DNA of 64,000 nucleotides from Amoebidium appalachense (GCA_963693365.1 CAVNZM010000001.1:14694001-14758000); one strand, 5' to 3'. Counted from the stretch's first letter, positions 1-17,760 are shown. Notes: generated by a model from the sequence alone, not told the origin. Numbers and translations are program-made.

Positions 1-73
1 CAATGCTCCTGACACACCACACGCCCACATCACCACACATCATCTCAGCTCTACAAGATGTGCTCCCACTTAC

Positions 74-5315
<5,242 letters not shown>

Positions 5316-6991
5316 TTTCGGTTGTGTGTGTTGTGCAAGAAAACCTTGAGTGAACGTTAGGAATGAGCGGTGGTTGCGGTGGAATGATGGGTGGCTTCGA
5401 GGTGCGAATGTGCGTGCGTGGAAGGCAAAGTAAGCCCAGCGGGTGCACGTGGGACCAAATGATAATGTCGGCATATGTGTGAGAAGGTGAAGATGTAGAA
5501 TCTAGGCCGGGCGTTTTCCCGTAGCCTCACTGTAAACCTAAAACCTCTAAAAACTGAAAGGGAAACTTCAAACCTCCAAACCCCGGCACACACGTGTACA
5601 CAGGGTTGTTGTCGGGGCGCCGCAGCGAGGTGTACACACGCGAGCATGATTGGTGGATCTGAGATATTTGAAAACAGAATTTTCGCCGGATTCCTTCAAG
5701 TTGTGTTTCACTTCGGCCTTGAGCATCAACGTGCATACTGTGTATCAATATGTTATGTTTCGGGATAATTTATATACACACTTTCAAGAATTAGAAGTGA
5801 TCTCTCAGACAGATAAAGTGAAACTTACAGCGTTGGTTATATCTCGAAATAATGCACAGTTGTAGCATGAGCTCTCCACTCTGACCAACATGTATATGCG
5901 GGCAGTGGGGAACAAATAATACTGAGCCTTACATGACCTTTAACGAATCTACTTAGTCCTAGTATAGCTTGTTTTGGCTCTTTTGCACAGCCAGTGCTCA
6001 CATACCAAAAATAACCAAATGTAAACAAGGTGTGATCGAATCTACCCAATAGGAAGTTCGTACTGTCCACATCTTTAGGAGTTCCTCTTGGCTGGAGAAA
6101 AAACGAAAACAGTACACATCTTTAGGAGTTCCTATTGGCTGGAGAAAAAACGAAAAAGCAGAAAGCAGGAAACAAACTTCGGGCTGTTGGAAACTTTAGG
6201 CAGAGCGACCAAACCACAGTTGTAGGAACTAACAAGGTTTACGCGGTCTATTTGCCGGCAGATAGAGGTAAGTTTTTATTAGTCGCTTGTTTACACACAC
6301 ACGGGTACATTTTAAAAATAGCGCGCGGTATCGAGAACAGTACATCCGATGAAGTGGGCTGACCGGCGCTGTCGCCGACAGACAGGATGCTCTGTGCATG
6401 AGCAAGCAACTTTCCTTTGACTTTACATCTGTACGAGTCTATCTTTAGTCCAACACTTTGTTCTAAACCGCTATCACAAACAAACTCTCGCCTAATTGAC
6501 GCCCCGCCGTTTTCATCACTGATCTATGCAGTTGTGTTGTGCTTTTTGCACACGCACAGATGTAAAACCTTCCTAAAGCTGTGTATGTACCTGCCCTTTG
6601 TTTCGCACGGTACCTCACGCGCGGCTCCATTCTGGATGAAATTTTTTTAGTAAACTACCTTTTGTTGAAATCCTACGTTTTGTTACGTTCTTTTTGTTTC
6701 AAAGTCGTCTCCCTCTCCCTTTCACAGCCTCGCCATCTCTTAGACATCCTTCATACACTTACTCCCCCCTGCCCTCTGCCTCCTTCTCCCCTCCCCTCCC
6801 CCCGCACCCACCCTCCCCGGCTCTAAAACACACATCCCTTATCCCCCTTTCCCCCCTCTCCCTTCGTCTGCCCCTCTCCCTCCTTCCTTCGGCTCAACGC
6901 AGCCGTCTTCTCTGCTGCTCTTTCAAATACCTTTTCCACCTTTCCTCTTTTCCCGTTCTCAACCTCTCATCCCAACAGAACCACTACCACC
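5316..6991. promoter_or_regulatory. Divergent intergenic region between PUS7 (-) and the carboxypeptidase (+)
   Basis: About 1.7 kb separates the two head-to-head start codons. It is mostly unique, AT-richer DNA with no microsatellites over 5480-6700 and no convincing gene. It carries a 47-base tandem duplication at 6064-6155. A pyrimidine-rich leader with C/T tracts occupies about 6705-6990, just before the carboxypeptidase ATG. The promoter role is inferred from gene orientation only. Confidence 0.5.
6064..6155. repeat. 47-base tandem duplication
   Basis: Two nearly identical copies of a unit containing catctttaggagttcct and ttggctggagaaaaaacg are offset by 47 bases. They differ at one visible position (c or a before ttggctgg). 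The second copy creates an inverted CCAAT box (ATTGG). It lies in the divergent promoter region. Confidence 0.85.
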
Positions 6992-8043
6992 ATGCTGGCC
7001 TCCCTCTTAACCCTTTTGGGTGCTGCCAGTCTTTGCCACGCCGGTGTGGTTAAACTCACGTCAGCAACCGAGGCCCCTCGCCTGCGCCACCCCCTGCCCC
7101 CTGCCGGCTATGTGGCAGCCAACAACCAAGGGGTACCCCCAGGCACCTGCGACAATGTCAATTCTGTGGCTGGAGTAGGTGTTTCTCTCCTCCTCTTCCC
7201 CCCCCTCCCCACACACAAAAGCACAAACACACACACACCCACACACACACCCCTCCCCCCCACACACCCACCCACCCACCACCACCACCCCCTTTCCGCG
7301 GGATACCCACAAGGTGTTTTTGTGTAGACGGGTGATTGAGTAGGTCCGCAGAGGGAGGGGAGGGGGAGGGGGGAAGTGGGAAAGGAGACATGTTACTAAC
7401 AAAATGCATATACGGAAACCATCCACAGTACTTCCCGGTGGGGCAAGACAAGAACTACTTCTACTGGATCTTCGAGTCTAGGGGCAACTACACCACAAGC
7501 CCGGTGGTGCTGTGGATGACCGGAGGCCCCGGCTGCTCGTCTGAACTGGTGCGTTGTGTACCAATCAAAATTCACGGCTTCATGTAATGACATATGGTGG
7601 AATAATGCAGTTGTTCACTCGAAATATTGTACTGTATGCATGTGCGAGATGTCTTATAGGTCTACCTTTGGTGTCATACATCCTTTGGGAGGTGTGTGTG
7701 TGTCGGGGGAGGGGAGGGGGGGGGGCGGGGGCGGGGAGCGGGGAGGGGGAGGGGGGGTGGGGGGGGATGTGATCTTTAGTGAGATGATGAAATGTACCCC
7801 CTGGGCTTTTCCCCTTCGACCTCTGCCTGGATACTATCTTCCTATCTTCCCTAATCCTCCCCCCCCCGCCCCCGCTCGAAAGCCTACCCGTCTCCCCCCC
7901 CCCCCCCCTTCCCCAACCTACGTATAAATAATCACACACACATACACACACCCTCAGACCTCACGTATCAACCCCCCCAAAACTGCAAATCCAACAGCAC
8001 TGCTCACCTCCCACACTCTTCTGATTATCTCCTCCTTTCTTCT

Positions 8044-8109
<66 letters not shown>

Positions 8110-8123
8110 TTCTCTCCGCCCAC

Positions 8124-8160
<37 letters not shown>

Positions 8161-8417
8161 CACCCACCTCTCTCTCTCTCTCCCCCCCCCCTCCCCCCTC
8201 TCCCCCCCCCCCCCCCCCTTCCTCTCTCACTCTCCTCTCCCTCTCTCTCTCTCTTTCCTCCGTCTCTCCTTCCCTCCCTCCCTCCCTCCCTCCCTCCCTC
8301 CCTCCCTCCCGTCTCCTCTCTCTACCTCCCCCCCGCCGCCTTCCCCAGCCCCCCCCTTCCCCCCCCCCCCCCCCCCCGTCCTCTCTCCCTATTAGTTTCT
8401 GTTTCTCTCTTCCACAG

Positions 8418-8456
<39 letters not shown>

Positions 8457-8522
8457 CCCCCTGTCCCCCCCCCTCCCCCACCACCACCACCACCACCACC
8501 ACCCCCTCCCCTCCCCCCCCGC

Positions 8523-8586
<64 letters not shown>

Positions 8587-8818
8587 CCCCCCCCCCCCCC
8601 CCCTCCTCCTCCAGGCGCTTTTCCATGAGAATGGGCCGTGCAAGATCAACGATGACCACAAGACCACACGGCCCAATCATTGGTCGTGGAACCAAGAGGC
8701 CTCCGTCATATACATCGACCAGCCAGCTGGCGTTGGTATACACCTTTCGCCCCCACCCCCGCACCCACCCCTTCCCCCCCCCCCAACACATACACACAAA
8801 CACGTGCACACACATGCG

Positions 8819-8864
<46 letters not shown>

Positions 8865-9198
8865 TCACCTGAGATCACATCCTCTCCATACCATTTCAGC
8901 GCTCTCTGTCTTGTTCCTTCCCCCCTGCCCCCCTCCCTTGCCCCCTCCCCCAAAGAAGCAGAGAAAAAGAAAAGAAAGAAATTTTTAAACAAAAAAAACA
9001 AAAAAGGAGAAGGAGAATAAGAAGCAGAAGAAAAGAGCGGAAGGAAGCACCAAAAGAAAAAGAAAGACAAAACACACTTCTGCCAACTCCCACCATCGCC
9101 ATGGATTTATGGGCCACTCACCTATTCCTCCACCCCCCTCCCCCCCCCCCCCTCCCTCCTCCTCCTCCACCCCCTTCCACCTCCTCCCCCCCCCACCA

Positions 9199-9272
<74 letters not shown>

Positions 9273-9985
9273 ATTAACTCATTACACCACACTCGGCAGG
9301 GTTTAGCACTGGCCCAGTCAACGACACCGGGGAGAGGGATGTTGCCAAAGAGATGCACACGTTTTTGGAGCACTTTTTCGCTGCGAACCCGGAAATTGCA
9401 GACAACGAATTCTATATCACGGGAGAATCGTAAGAACCCCCCCTACCCCCCTCCGCCTCCTGCCTCCCAGCACACCAAAGAGAAAGGAGGGCAGGGTTGG
9501 GAGGTTGGGGGGGAGGGGGGGGGGGGGGGGATTGAGAGAGAGATAATATGGAAAAAAGCAAATGGTGTGTTTTTTGTTTGGGGGGGGGGGGAGGGGGGGG
9601 CGGATAGGGCAAGAGAGAGAGAACAGGACAAAGAGTACAAAAAATACAATCTCAGTTCGAACACACGAATAAATCTCTTCTTTTCAGTTACTGCTGTGCT
9701 CCACTTTTTTCTCTTTCATTGTTCACATCTGCCAGTTTAGCTCTCGATAGGTCACTTGTTAATATTTGAGTTGAGCTGGCGTCGTTTTTTTCCTGCCATT
9801 GTTTCAATGTTCACCTCTTGGACTAAGTACAAAAATACATACACACACACACAGGGGCACACACCCGGGCACATACACTCACACGCACGCATGTATGTGC
9901 GCACATGCACACGCACAGGCGGGGAACTCAAAGAGGTAGGTATAGATTGTCATCATCCCCCTTATTCGCTGACTGATCTCTCCTA

Positions 9986-10056
<71 letters not shown>

Positions 10057-10172
10057 ATGGTGGCCACTATGTGCCTGCCGTAGCGGCCAAAATCCTCAAA
10101 GAGAACCAGAAGGGGGCAGTAAAAATCAATCTCAAAGGGGTTGGCATCGGAAACGGTCTCACTGTATGCATT

Positions 10173-10205
<33 letters not shown>

Positions 10206-10409
10206 TGCGCTTCCCACACACACACAGACACATGCACACACCACCAACACCCCGCCCCACCATCTTCCCCACGGCGCAAATTGCGTTTCTCTCTCTCCCC
10301 CCTCTTGCTCCCTCTCTCTCCCTCCCTCCCTCCCTCCCTCCCTCCCTCCCTCCCTCCCTCCCTCTCGCCCTCCCTCTCTCACTCTACCTCACACACACAC
10401 ACACACACA

Positions 10410-10479
<70 letters not shown>

Positions 10480-10489
10480 CTTTCTCCCC

Positions 10490-10530
<41 letters not shown>

Positions 10531-12425
10531 CCCCCCCCCCCCCCCCCCCCCCTTACCGCCCCCCATCACACTGCCGCTGCCCCAGCTTCCTCCTCATGTA
10601 AACTCCCACCTCTCTTCCTTTACTTCTTCCCGTCACCCTTCCCTAGTGGCACGAAAAAAAGCGTGATTGGGTGTGTGTAAGTTTTGTGTGTGTGTGTGAT
10701 TGTGAGAGTATCTGGGCGTCTGTGTCCATGTGTGTCCGTGCCGGCGTGAGTGTTTAGAGTGGGGCGGGGAGGTGAGGAGGGGGGGGGGGGGGGGGGGGGG
10801 ATTTTTTGAAAAATATCTAGCACGCTCAGGATACGGGAGGGGGGGTCTATATGTCGTTATTACAACTTGCACAAACTAAACACTGCACAGCAACAAGAGT
10901 TACATGTGAGAGAGTTCAGTGGTGAATGCCGTGTTTCTATACCCACATCATGTAGTTTGTCTCGCCCCTCCCCCCCCCTCCCCCCTCCCCTCCCCCCCCC
11001 CCCCCCCCTCCTCCCCTCCCCCTCACTCCTCCCCTCCCATCCCCCCCTCCCACACACACACACACTCAAAATCTGTTATAAAATAGAATGTTAGCTGCCT
11101 TGTGCAAGCATAATATGCTTGCTCCTAAGGAGCCTTTACTGACCTGCAGTGGTGGGGTTGGGCACACAGAACCCTCTCATCCAGTTTGACAAGGTGAGTG
11201 ATATGGCTGCTGCCCGTCGAACACACACAGTGTGACAACACACACACACGCACACACACACACACATTTCACACACACACACACCAACGGATAAGCATAT
11301 ATTTGCTTTGGTTAGTGCTCCACTGATTTCAGCCATGTGGCCGAAAAAAAGGGGGGGGGGGGGGGGGGGATTGGACTCTTGAAGACTATTTGTTGTTGCT
11401 GTTGTTTTTTTTTGTTTGTTTGTTTTTGTTGTTGTTGTTTTTTTTTGTTTTTTTTGTTTGTTTTTTGTTTTTTTTTGGGGGGGGGGGGGACTTCATATGT
11501 TTGCAGTTTTGTCAATTAGTGACCTCCATATCCTGCTATGGCATGTACCTTGCCACCTCCTCCCCTCCCCCCCTCCCCCTCCTCCCTCCCACTCTTCCCC
11601 TCCCACCTCCATTTCCAAAACGGGACAACCCCCACCACCAACACACACATATCAACCCGCACCAATCACCATACTTCCTCCCACCACACTTACACTTACC
11701 ACCACCAATTCTTTCCAACACACACATATCAACCCGCGCCAATCACCATACTTCCTCCCACCACACTTACACTTACCACCACCAATTCTTTCCCCCTTAA
11801 TCAGTATGCCGATTATGCCCGGGACAACCCAGTGCGACCTCTTGTGACGGACAAGGAATACAAGCACATGAAGAAGGAATTCCCAAAGTGCGCAAAACTA
11901 ATGCAGAAATGCCAGGTGGGCAATTTCCCCCCTCTTCCCCCCTCAACACTGCCATTTCAGCATTTCTTGATACACGGCGAAGGGGGGGAAAGAGAGAGAA
12001 GGAAAGGGAGAAAGAGGGGGGGGGGGGGGGGGGGGGAGGGAGAGAGAGCGAGAGAGAGAGAAAGATAGAGAGGGGGGGGGGGGGGGAGAGGGAAAGAGAG
12101 ATTGTTATAGTGCCATGCTCTCCCTTCCTTTTTCCTTGCTCGATGCAAATTGATTAGAGGCTCCAGAGAAAAGCAGGCGAGTTATGGCGAACCAATATGA
12201 TTGGATGACACCCTCAATATATGAATCGCTATCTATGACACCGTTGTTGTATTTATTTCGACCGTTCTAAAAGTGCAAGTGCGCCTTCCAAAATAATGTT
12301 GGGTATACCAGTAAACCTAGCCGAATTGCCTCAGTTCTTCGTTTCCCTTCTTTCTTTTCATGTTACACGTAATAGCACACTTGCAGTCACCCCGCTGACA
12401 ACATCCACACAAAACACGAAAACCG

Positions 12426-12477
<52 letters not shown>

Positions 12478-12910
12478 CGGCACCGCGAGCACGAAGCCGA
12501 ATGTCAGCAGGCACAGAGTTTCTGCAATCAACTCTTGATGGCGCCCATTCAGAGTCGTGGCCTCAACGTCTACGACATTAGACGCATAGGCAACTATGAG
12601 GCTGATGTATACACCCCTCCCTTCCCCCATGTCCTGCAAGACACACATTCACACGAGCCTACACTTTCTCTCTCTATCCCCCCCCCCCCCCCCTCCCCCC
12701 CCTTTTTTTCTCTCCTGTCTTTTCCTCCATATATATTTACATATATAGATCATATTATTTCCTCCCCCCACCCTCCCCCCCCCCCCCCCCCCCTCCCGCC
12801 CCCGTTGTCCTCACTTCTCCCTCTCTCTCTCTTTCTCTCTCTCTCTCCCCCCCCCCCCCCCCCCCTCCTATCCTATCCTCCCTCTCCATGGGCACCCCCA
12901 TCCCCCCCTC

Positions 12911-12946
<36 letters not shown>

Positions 12947-13632
12947 TTCCTTCACTCCTGCACACAACAACGGATTCTGAGTCTTCCGAAGAAACTGGGC
13001 ATATTCACGTGCATCCATACAAACAAAATTGTTGGCCATCCTCTAATTCATTGCACATACACATACGGAAATGCACATAACTGACTATCTTCGGTTTTCA
13101 CAATACCCCCCGCAGGACATTGTGGAGTATCTTTCACAGAAATCCATTAAGCAGATTCTTGGGGTGGGTGACAATGTCGAGTGGCAGCTTTGCAGTCCGG
13201 TACGTAACTCCCAGCTCTGCTCCCGTATTTCCCCCCCCGTGGGGTTTTCCCTCTGGAGGTTGTAAATTTTATTTTTTTTTGATGGGGTTTCCATGGCGAC
13301 AACCTACAGCTTATGCCCTCGGCAAACTGTTTGATCCTGTTGCAAATTCATCTAAACCTTTGTGACATTCTCGGTTATGCCCAATGATATCAGTGCATGC
13401 GTCTCCACTGCTTGTACTTTTCTATCGCCACCAATGTCTGTTGTCTTCGCTTGTGTCCTTATTAAGAATCCACCCCCCCCCCCCCCCCCCCCCCTTCCCC
13501 CCCTGCTGCGTGGTTTGCAGATTGTGGGCCGTCACTTCACCAGAGATATCCAAAAGGACTTCTCCTATGACGTCATTCGTCTGCTTAAAGCCGGCGTGCG
13601 TGTGCTGGTGAGTTCCGGCCTTTTCCCCCCCC

Positions 13633-13700
<68 letters not shown>

Positions 13701-13982
13701 CTCCCCTTCCAGTTCCCTTTCTACTATCGCCCTCGCCTCTGTCTATTGAGTGTCTCGGACTGCCACCACGTTTGTTCACACCGCCCTGTCCCAAGGGAAT
13801 CCACTGAAGATTAGCTCAAGCCACTTCAGTCCATGCATGTGAGCAGACCTTTTTTTTCCCCCTACGTCCGTGTCTGTGTGTGTGCGTGTGTGTGTCTGTG
13901 TGTGTGGGTGGGTGTGGGTGTGTGTGTCACGTTTATCACGGTGTGTGGTTGAGTGGGTCTTTTATTATTAAATATTATTATT

Positions 13983-14017
<35 letters not shown>

Positions 14018-14397
14018 TGTTGAGACCCACTTCTGACTGAAACAATGGCCACGTGTCAGATCTATGCGGGAGATGACGACTACATCTGCAACTATATCGG
14101 TAACAAGGCATGGCTCATGGACCTGGACTGGCACGGCAAGGTGTGTGTGCACGTGTGTTTGTGTGTGCACGTGTGTGTGTTTGTGTGTGTGTGAATGTGC
14201 ACGTGTTGTGAGTGTGCATATGCTTGTCGCCCCTTCTCAGTGTGTGCGGGTCTGTCTAGGGTATGTGTATGCATCATGGCGGCAAGTGTCTGTCGTATGT
14301 GTGGGTTACTCATGTTAATAAGAGTGCTTTGTTACTCTGCCCCCCCCCCCCCCCCCCCCCCCCCACCCCCCCACCCCCCACCCCCACCCCCACCCCC

Positions 14398-14438
<41 letters not shown>

Positions 14439-15495
14439 AGCTCGGAGGGGGAAAAAATAAATAAAAAAACTCCCTCCCAATAAAAGCAAACTATATAGTA
14501 TACCTGAGTTATAATAATAATAATACGGTATTAATATGATAATCTAGTAATATTAATGGTTGGTATTAGGACTGGATCATAATAATGGTACATAATGCTT
14601 GAGTAACCGTGATAATAATGGTAGTAGTATTTAGTATGGAGCAGTCACAAATGCTGAAGGATCCAACGCCGTTGCTATTCCCGCAATATCAAATTTTGCA
14701 CACACTGTACAGCCCAGTATACTTTTCCAAATCATCGTTCCCTCCGCCAGCCGCACAACTGCCACTAATGTAACCAAATGTATGTACCACAGCGCCAGTT
14801 TGTGAAGGCCCACGACAAGCCCTGGATGGTTGCAGGCATGCAGGCAGGGCTGGTGCGCAGCCACGAGAATCTCATCTGGCTGCAGGTCCATGACTCGGGA
14901 CACATGGTACGTGGGTCCTCAAGACACACACGCACGCGCAAACATAACCGCGCGCACGCACACACTTGTGCGAGTGCAATGCCATACAGCCTATTGGCCG
15001 GTCCGTCTTACATTGGGCCTGGCTGGTGGTTGCTCACAATACACCCACACATACATGTACACATACACACGTGCCCGCACACACACACACACACACACGT
15101 ACACACGCACCATGATATAGATCTCAACGCACAAACACACGCATGCACCATCATTTCCTTTTTTGTGTACACACACACACACACATACACCATGATACAG
15201 ATCTCAACGCACAAACACATGCGTGCACCGTCATATCCTTTTTTGTCGTGCGTGTGTGTGTGTTGGGGGGGGGGGAGGGGGGGTATTTGAACGTGAGGCA
15301 GCCTCCCATCCCACACCATGTTTTTTTCTGGGCGGTGGGGGTTGGGGGGGGGGGGGGGGGGGGGATCTAATGTTTGATAGTAGTAAATATGATTATGACC
15401 ATATATGGGCAATGCACGTGCAGGTGCCCATGGACCAGCCACAGCGTGCCCAAGTCATGATCAACCTCTTCCTCAAGAACCACAAGTTTGCCTGA
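6992..15495 (+). CDS. Serine carboxypeptidase (family S10), 13 exons, 443 residues
   Basis: Exons: 6992-7174, 7429-7548, 8615-8735, 9300-9429, 10055-10163, 11170-11193, 11805-11915, 12511-12606, 13116-13199, 13521-13607, 14060-14140, 14793-14906 and 15424-15495. They sum to 444 codons including TGA, normal for the family. Residues 1-17 ([17 protein letters not shown]) look like a signal peptide. Family landmarks are TGGPGCSS (about 92-99), DQPAGVG-FS (about 136-144), the nucleophile motif GESYGGHY with Ser185, IGNGLT (about 216-221), the acid motif [10 protein letters not shown] (about 357-366), and HDSGHMVPMDQP with catalytic His419. These enzymes remove C-terminal residues from peptides at acid pH, usually in vacuoles, lysosomes or after secretion. 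The Ser185 codon is split by intron 4 and exon 6 has only 24 bases. Introns are phase 0 except introns 3 (phase 1) and 4 (phase 2). Exon 8 could start three bases earlier. The class is certain; the substrate is not known. Confidence 0.93.
7549..8614. repeat. Carboxypeptidase intron 2: (CT)n, (CCT)n and poly-C
   Basis: After a short unique start and a G-rich patch (7700-7765), 8045-8320 and 8420-8585 are (CT)n with (CCCT)n and C runs and a (CA)n at 8524-8552. The acceptor of exon 3 reads straight out of poly-C through cctcctcctccag. This is an extreme polypyrimidine tract on the sense strand. Confidence 0.85.
9202..9268. repeat. (CA)n in carboxypeptidase intron 3
   Basis: A nearly uninterrupted CA dinucleotide run ends about 30 bases before the exon 4 acceptor. 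Unique pyrimidine-poor sequence separates them. Confidence 0.9.
9430..10054. repeat. Carboxypeptidase intron 4, ending in (CA)n
   Basis: It holds G runs near 9500-9600, about 250 bases of unique sequence, and (CA)n at 9989-10053. The (CA)n abuts the acceptor of exon 5 directly. This intron splits the codon of the catalytic serine. Confidence 0.85.
10164..11169. repeat. Carboxypeptidase intron 5: poly-C, (CCCT)n, (CT)n
   Basis: C run at 10172-10204, (CCCT)n at 10318-10365, (CA)n at 10391-10412, (CT)n at 10411-10467, and C and CT blocks to 10552. It continues with G runs (10780-10800) and C/T tracts (10965-11050). No coding segment was seen before the 24-base exon at 11170. Confidence 0.8.
11194..11804. 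repeat. Carboxypeptidase intron 6 with poly-G, (T)n/(TTG)n and a 77-base duplication
   Basis: Contains (CA)n at 11240-11283, G18 at 11351-11369, T-rich DNA running into G13 at 11477-11489, and two copies of a 77-base unit at 11640-11793 that differ at about one position. The duplication ends just before the exon 7 acceptor, so the 3' splice region exists twice. Confidence 0.85.
11916..14059. repeat. Carboxypeptidase introns 7-10, low-complexity with unique islands
   Basis: Between exons 7 and 11 the introns carry G and GA runs (11979-12100), (CA)n with a GC-rich lead (12427-12477), poly-C and (CT)n (12675-12945), C runs (13471-13494, 13625-13667), (CA)n (13667-13695) and a 36-base G run (13985-14016). 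The unique islands between them show no extra coding segment. Confidence 0.7.
14141..15423. repeat. Carboxypeptidase introns 11 and 12
   Basis: The intron 11 donor runs into (GT)n (14141-14200) and is followed by a C-rich block at 14341-14436 and an AT-rich unique segment at 14455-14650. Intron 12 has (CA) blocks and two related segments (around 15110-15180 and 15190-15245, both with catgatayagatctcaacgc). G runs lie at 15265-15284 and 15345-15364. Confidence 0.7.
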
Positions 15496-16327
15496 CCCGA
15501 CAAAAACACAACCTTTGGCATGTACAGCCCGACTTGGACCCGTTAAACTGCATGGTTCTGGAGCGTTGCTCGGCCCTGTGCTGATATGTATATTAGCGCC
15601 CCCATATTGTCTTGTGCATTAATACACGATGATACATTTAGACCTAGCTAGACGAATAGATGGTAGCATAATGCTGTTTACAAAGGCACATTAATTTAAA
15701 GCCTATGATCATGGGTGTTTCTCACTGTGACGTAGGTAAATCTTACGGCCACGTGCTTTTTCCGGTCCGGTCCTTATTATTATTATGAAGCTTAGTATGT
15801 CGAATAGATAGACGAAAATGCTACAAAGAAAATATGTATATCTGGGTGCATGTATCTATGTGCGACCGCTGCAAATGTGCACGGTCGTAGGCCCTTGCAT
15901 AAATGAGATATAACATAATAAACCCACCAACTTCCCGACAGTGTGCTGAGAATGCTGATGATGCATACGTACATACAGTAATTTAAAAGGGGTCTCATTT
16001 TTATGGGCCAACTTATATTAGGGCCAAAATGCTGCTTTGTGCCGCAATAGTGCGCATATATATATATAAGGGGGTTTACGCTGTTTACTCGAGGCAAAGA
16101 GAGACCAGTCTCAGGTATGGGGGGGTCTTGCTCGGAATATCCCCTCAGCGGTATATCATGATCACGTACATAGATGTCGGGTGATGACTATATATCAGGG
16201 TTTCCCGTAAGGCTTCTCTACGAGACACCATAAAGACTAAGAGAAATCAATTAGTTGGGGTTCCCCGTTTTTTTGTTTGTTTTTTTTTTGGGGGGGGGGG
16301 GCTCCCCTGGGACACTCGGTATCAGCT

Positions 16328-16328
<1 letters not shown>
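15496..16328. other. Downstream flank of the carboxypeptidase gene, no gene seen
   Basis: This is mostly unique, AT-rich sequence of about 830 bases that must include the 3' UTR. No long frame with gene-like composition occurs on either strand, and no canonical AATAAA was found just after the stop. A T9G12 junction lies at 16281-16301. Confidence 0.5.
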
Positions 16329-16397
<69 letters not shown>

Positions 16398-16412
16398 TGT
16401 GTGTGTGCGTGC
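16329..16412. repeat. (TG)n microsatellite next to an ORF end
   Basis: About 40 TG units, with one TATG interruption, end three bases from the stop of the minus-strand ORF at 16415-16969. On that strand it is a (CA)n immediately 3' of the ORF, where a retroelement tail would be. Confidence 0.85.
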
Positions 16413-16414
16413 GC

Positions 16415-16969
16415 TTAGAATTTTGTAGTGATGTGTTTCTCAAGCCAATCAATACATCTAATAAACAGGTCGTAGTTACGCATGTTTAGTATAAAATCAA
16501 GGATGTTGTAATTTACAGGTAGGCTATCTTTCTGGGTGTCTGTTGTGAATGTGACGTGTGTGTGTTGCGGTATTATGTGGTCTATCAAACTACATTTGGC
16601 GATACATGACCGTTTAAACTGGTGTGTGTGTGTGTTGTTTGGGCATGCAAACGATGCCACCTTATACTTATTAGATCTCCACTGTATAGCACGTGTACAG
16701 TAAAAGCGTGGTAATTGATCAATAATACCATCAGCTAGAGAAAGGCCAGTTCTACAGGAAGGTAATATGTATTTAGGTGTTATACATTTGCGAGTGCCAT
16801 ATTTGGCAATATGGTTGAGGCGGTCAGTATATATAAAACGAGACATAAGGCTTAGTTTTTCAAGGTGTCTGCTTTCATCGGGTCTAGTGTCGTGTGGTAT
16901 CTTTTTCCGTTTGTTATATTGCGTAATTATCTTGTGATTGTGTACATGTTTAATAAAGGCTCGATCCAT
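16415..16969 (-). CDS. Unrecognised 184-residue ORF, possible C-terminal fragment of a non-LTR retrotransposon polyprotein
   Basis: The frame runs from an ATG at 16969 to a stop at 16415 without low-complexity sequence and has protein-like composition (Lys/Arg/His/Ile-rich, 7 Cys). It contains LMSRFIYTDRLNHIAKYG near residue 40. Near residue 110 is a Cys/His cluster with C-P-N-N-T-H-T-H and then C-I-A-K-C. A helical end contains LDFILNMRNYDLFIRCIDWL. A Cys/His cluster behind a helical region fits the tail of some non-LTR reverse transcriptases, but no RT motif is present and no family is proven. Sequence upstream becomes poly-G on the coding strand, so any element is cut off at its 5' side. 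It could also be a real host exon. Confidence 0.35.
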   Translation of the reverse strand: MDRAFIKHVHNHKIITQYNKRKKIPHDTRPDESRHLEKLSLMSRFIYTDRLNHIAKYGTRKCITPKYILPSCRTGLSLADGIIDQLPRFYCTRAIQWRSNKYKVASFACPNNTHTHQFKRSCIAKCSLIDHIIPQHTHVTFTTDTQKDSLPVNYNILDFILNMRNYDLFIRCIDWLEKHITTKF

Positions 16970-16993
16970 CCACCCCTCCCTGGGTTTGTTGGA

Positions 16994-17028
<35 letters not shown>

Positions 17029-17279
17029 CTCTATGTCCCTCTCTCCCCATGCTCTTTATGTACTTTGCACCTTAAAAAGTATTCTCATCTTCATTCCCCG
17101 CCCCCCAGGCCATGGATACTTCTGGACCTTTCTGGACTGCCAACACGTGGCACCACCCGCATGCATCAACCCTGCGCCCTGCCTTCTGCTGCTCTCAGCC
17201 CTCCACCTTCCCACCACTGCCTCCCTCCTGCCGCTACCACCACACACACCAACATGGGAACAAAGCATTGAAACACGAC

Positions 17280-17586
17280 ACAACACAACACAACAAAGTT
17301 ACACCACACACACATGCACACCCACACAGACACGCATGCACCCGTTCGTGCGCGTACCCACACATGCACATGCAAGCACGCACGCATGCATGCACCCACA
17401 TGTGCACGCACGCAAACACGCGCACACGCACAAACACACGCACAAACACACGCACACGCACACGCACACGCATACACACACGCATACACACACGCACACA
17501 CACACACGCACACACACGCACACGCACACACACGCACACACACGCACACACACAAACACAAACACACACACAGACACACACACAGA

Positions 17587-17683
<97 letters not shown>

Positions 17684-17760
17684 AAACACACAAACACACA
17701 AACACACACAAACACACAAACACAAACACACACACAAACACAGCACACAAACACAGCACA
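17280..17760. repeat. Compound (CA)n array in copy A
   Basis: A 480-base block of CA units is interspersed with CG, CAAA and CAGA variants and is purest at about 17590-17675. The matching place in copy B (25940-26180) also has (CA)n but of different composition and length. Confidence 0.85.

Noticed and set aside
7961-9070. 369-codon minus-strand frame rich in RERERE across carboxypeptidase intron 2
   Set aside because: It is the antisense reading of (CT)n and overlaps recognised exon 3.
11147-11169. Longer carboxypeptidase exon 6 starting at cctgcag
   Set aside because: It gives a wrong frame or stops, while the cacacag acceptor at 11169 gives NPLIQFDK, which fits the family.
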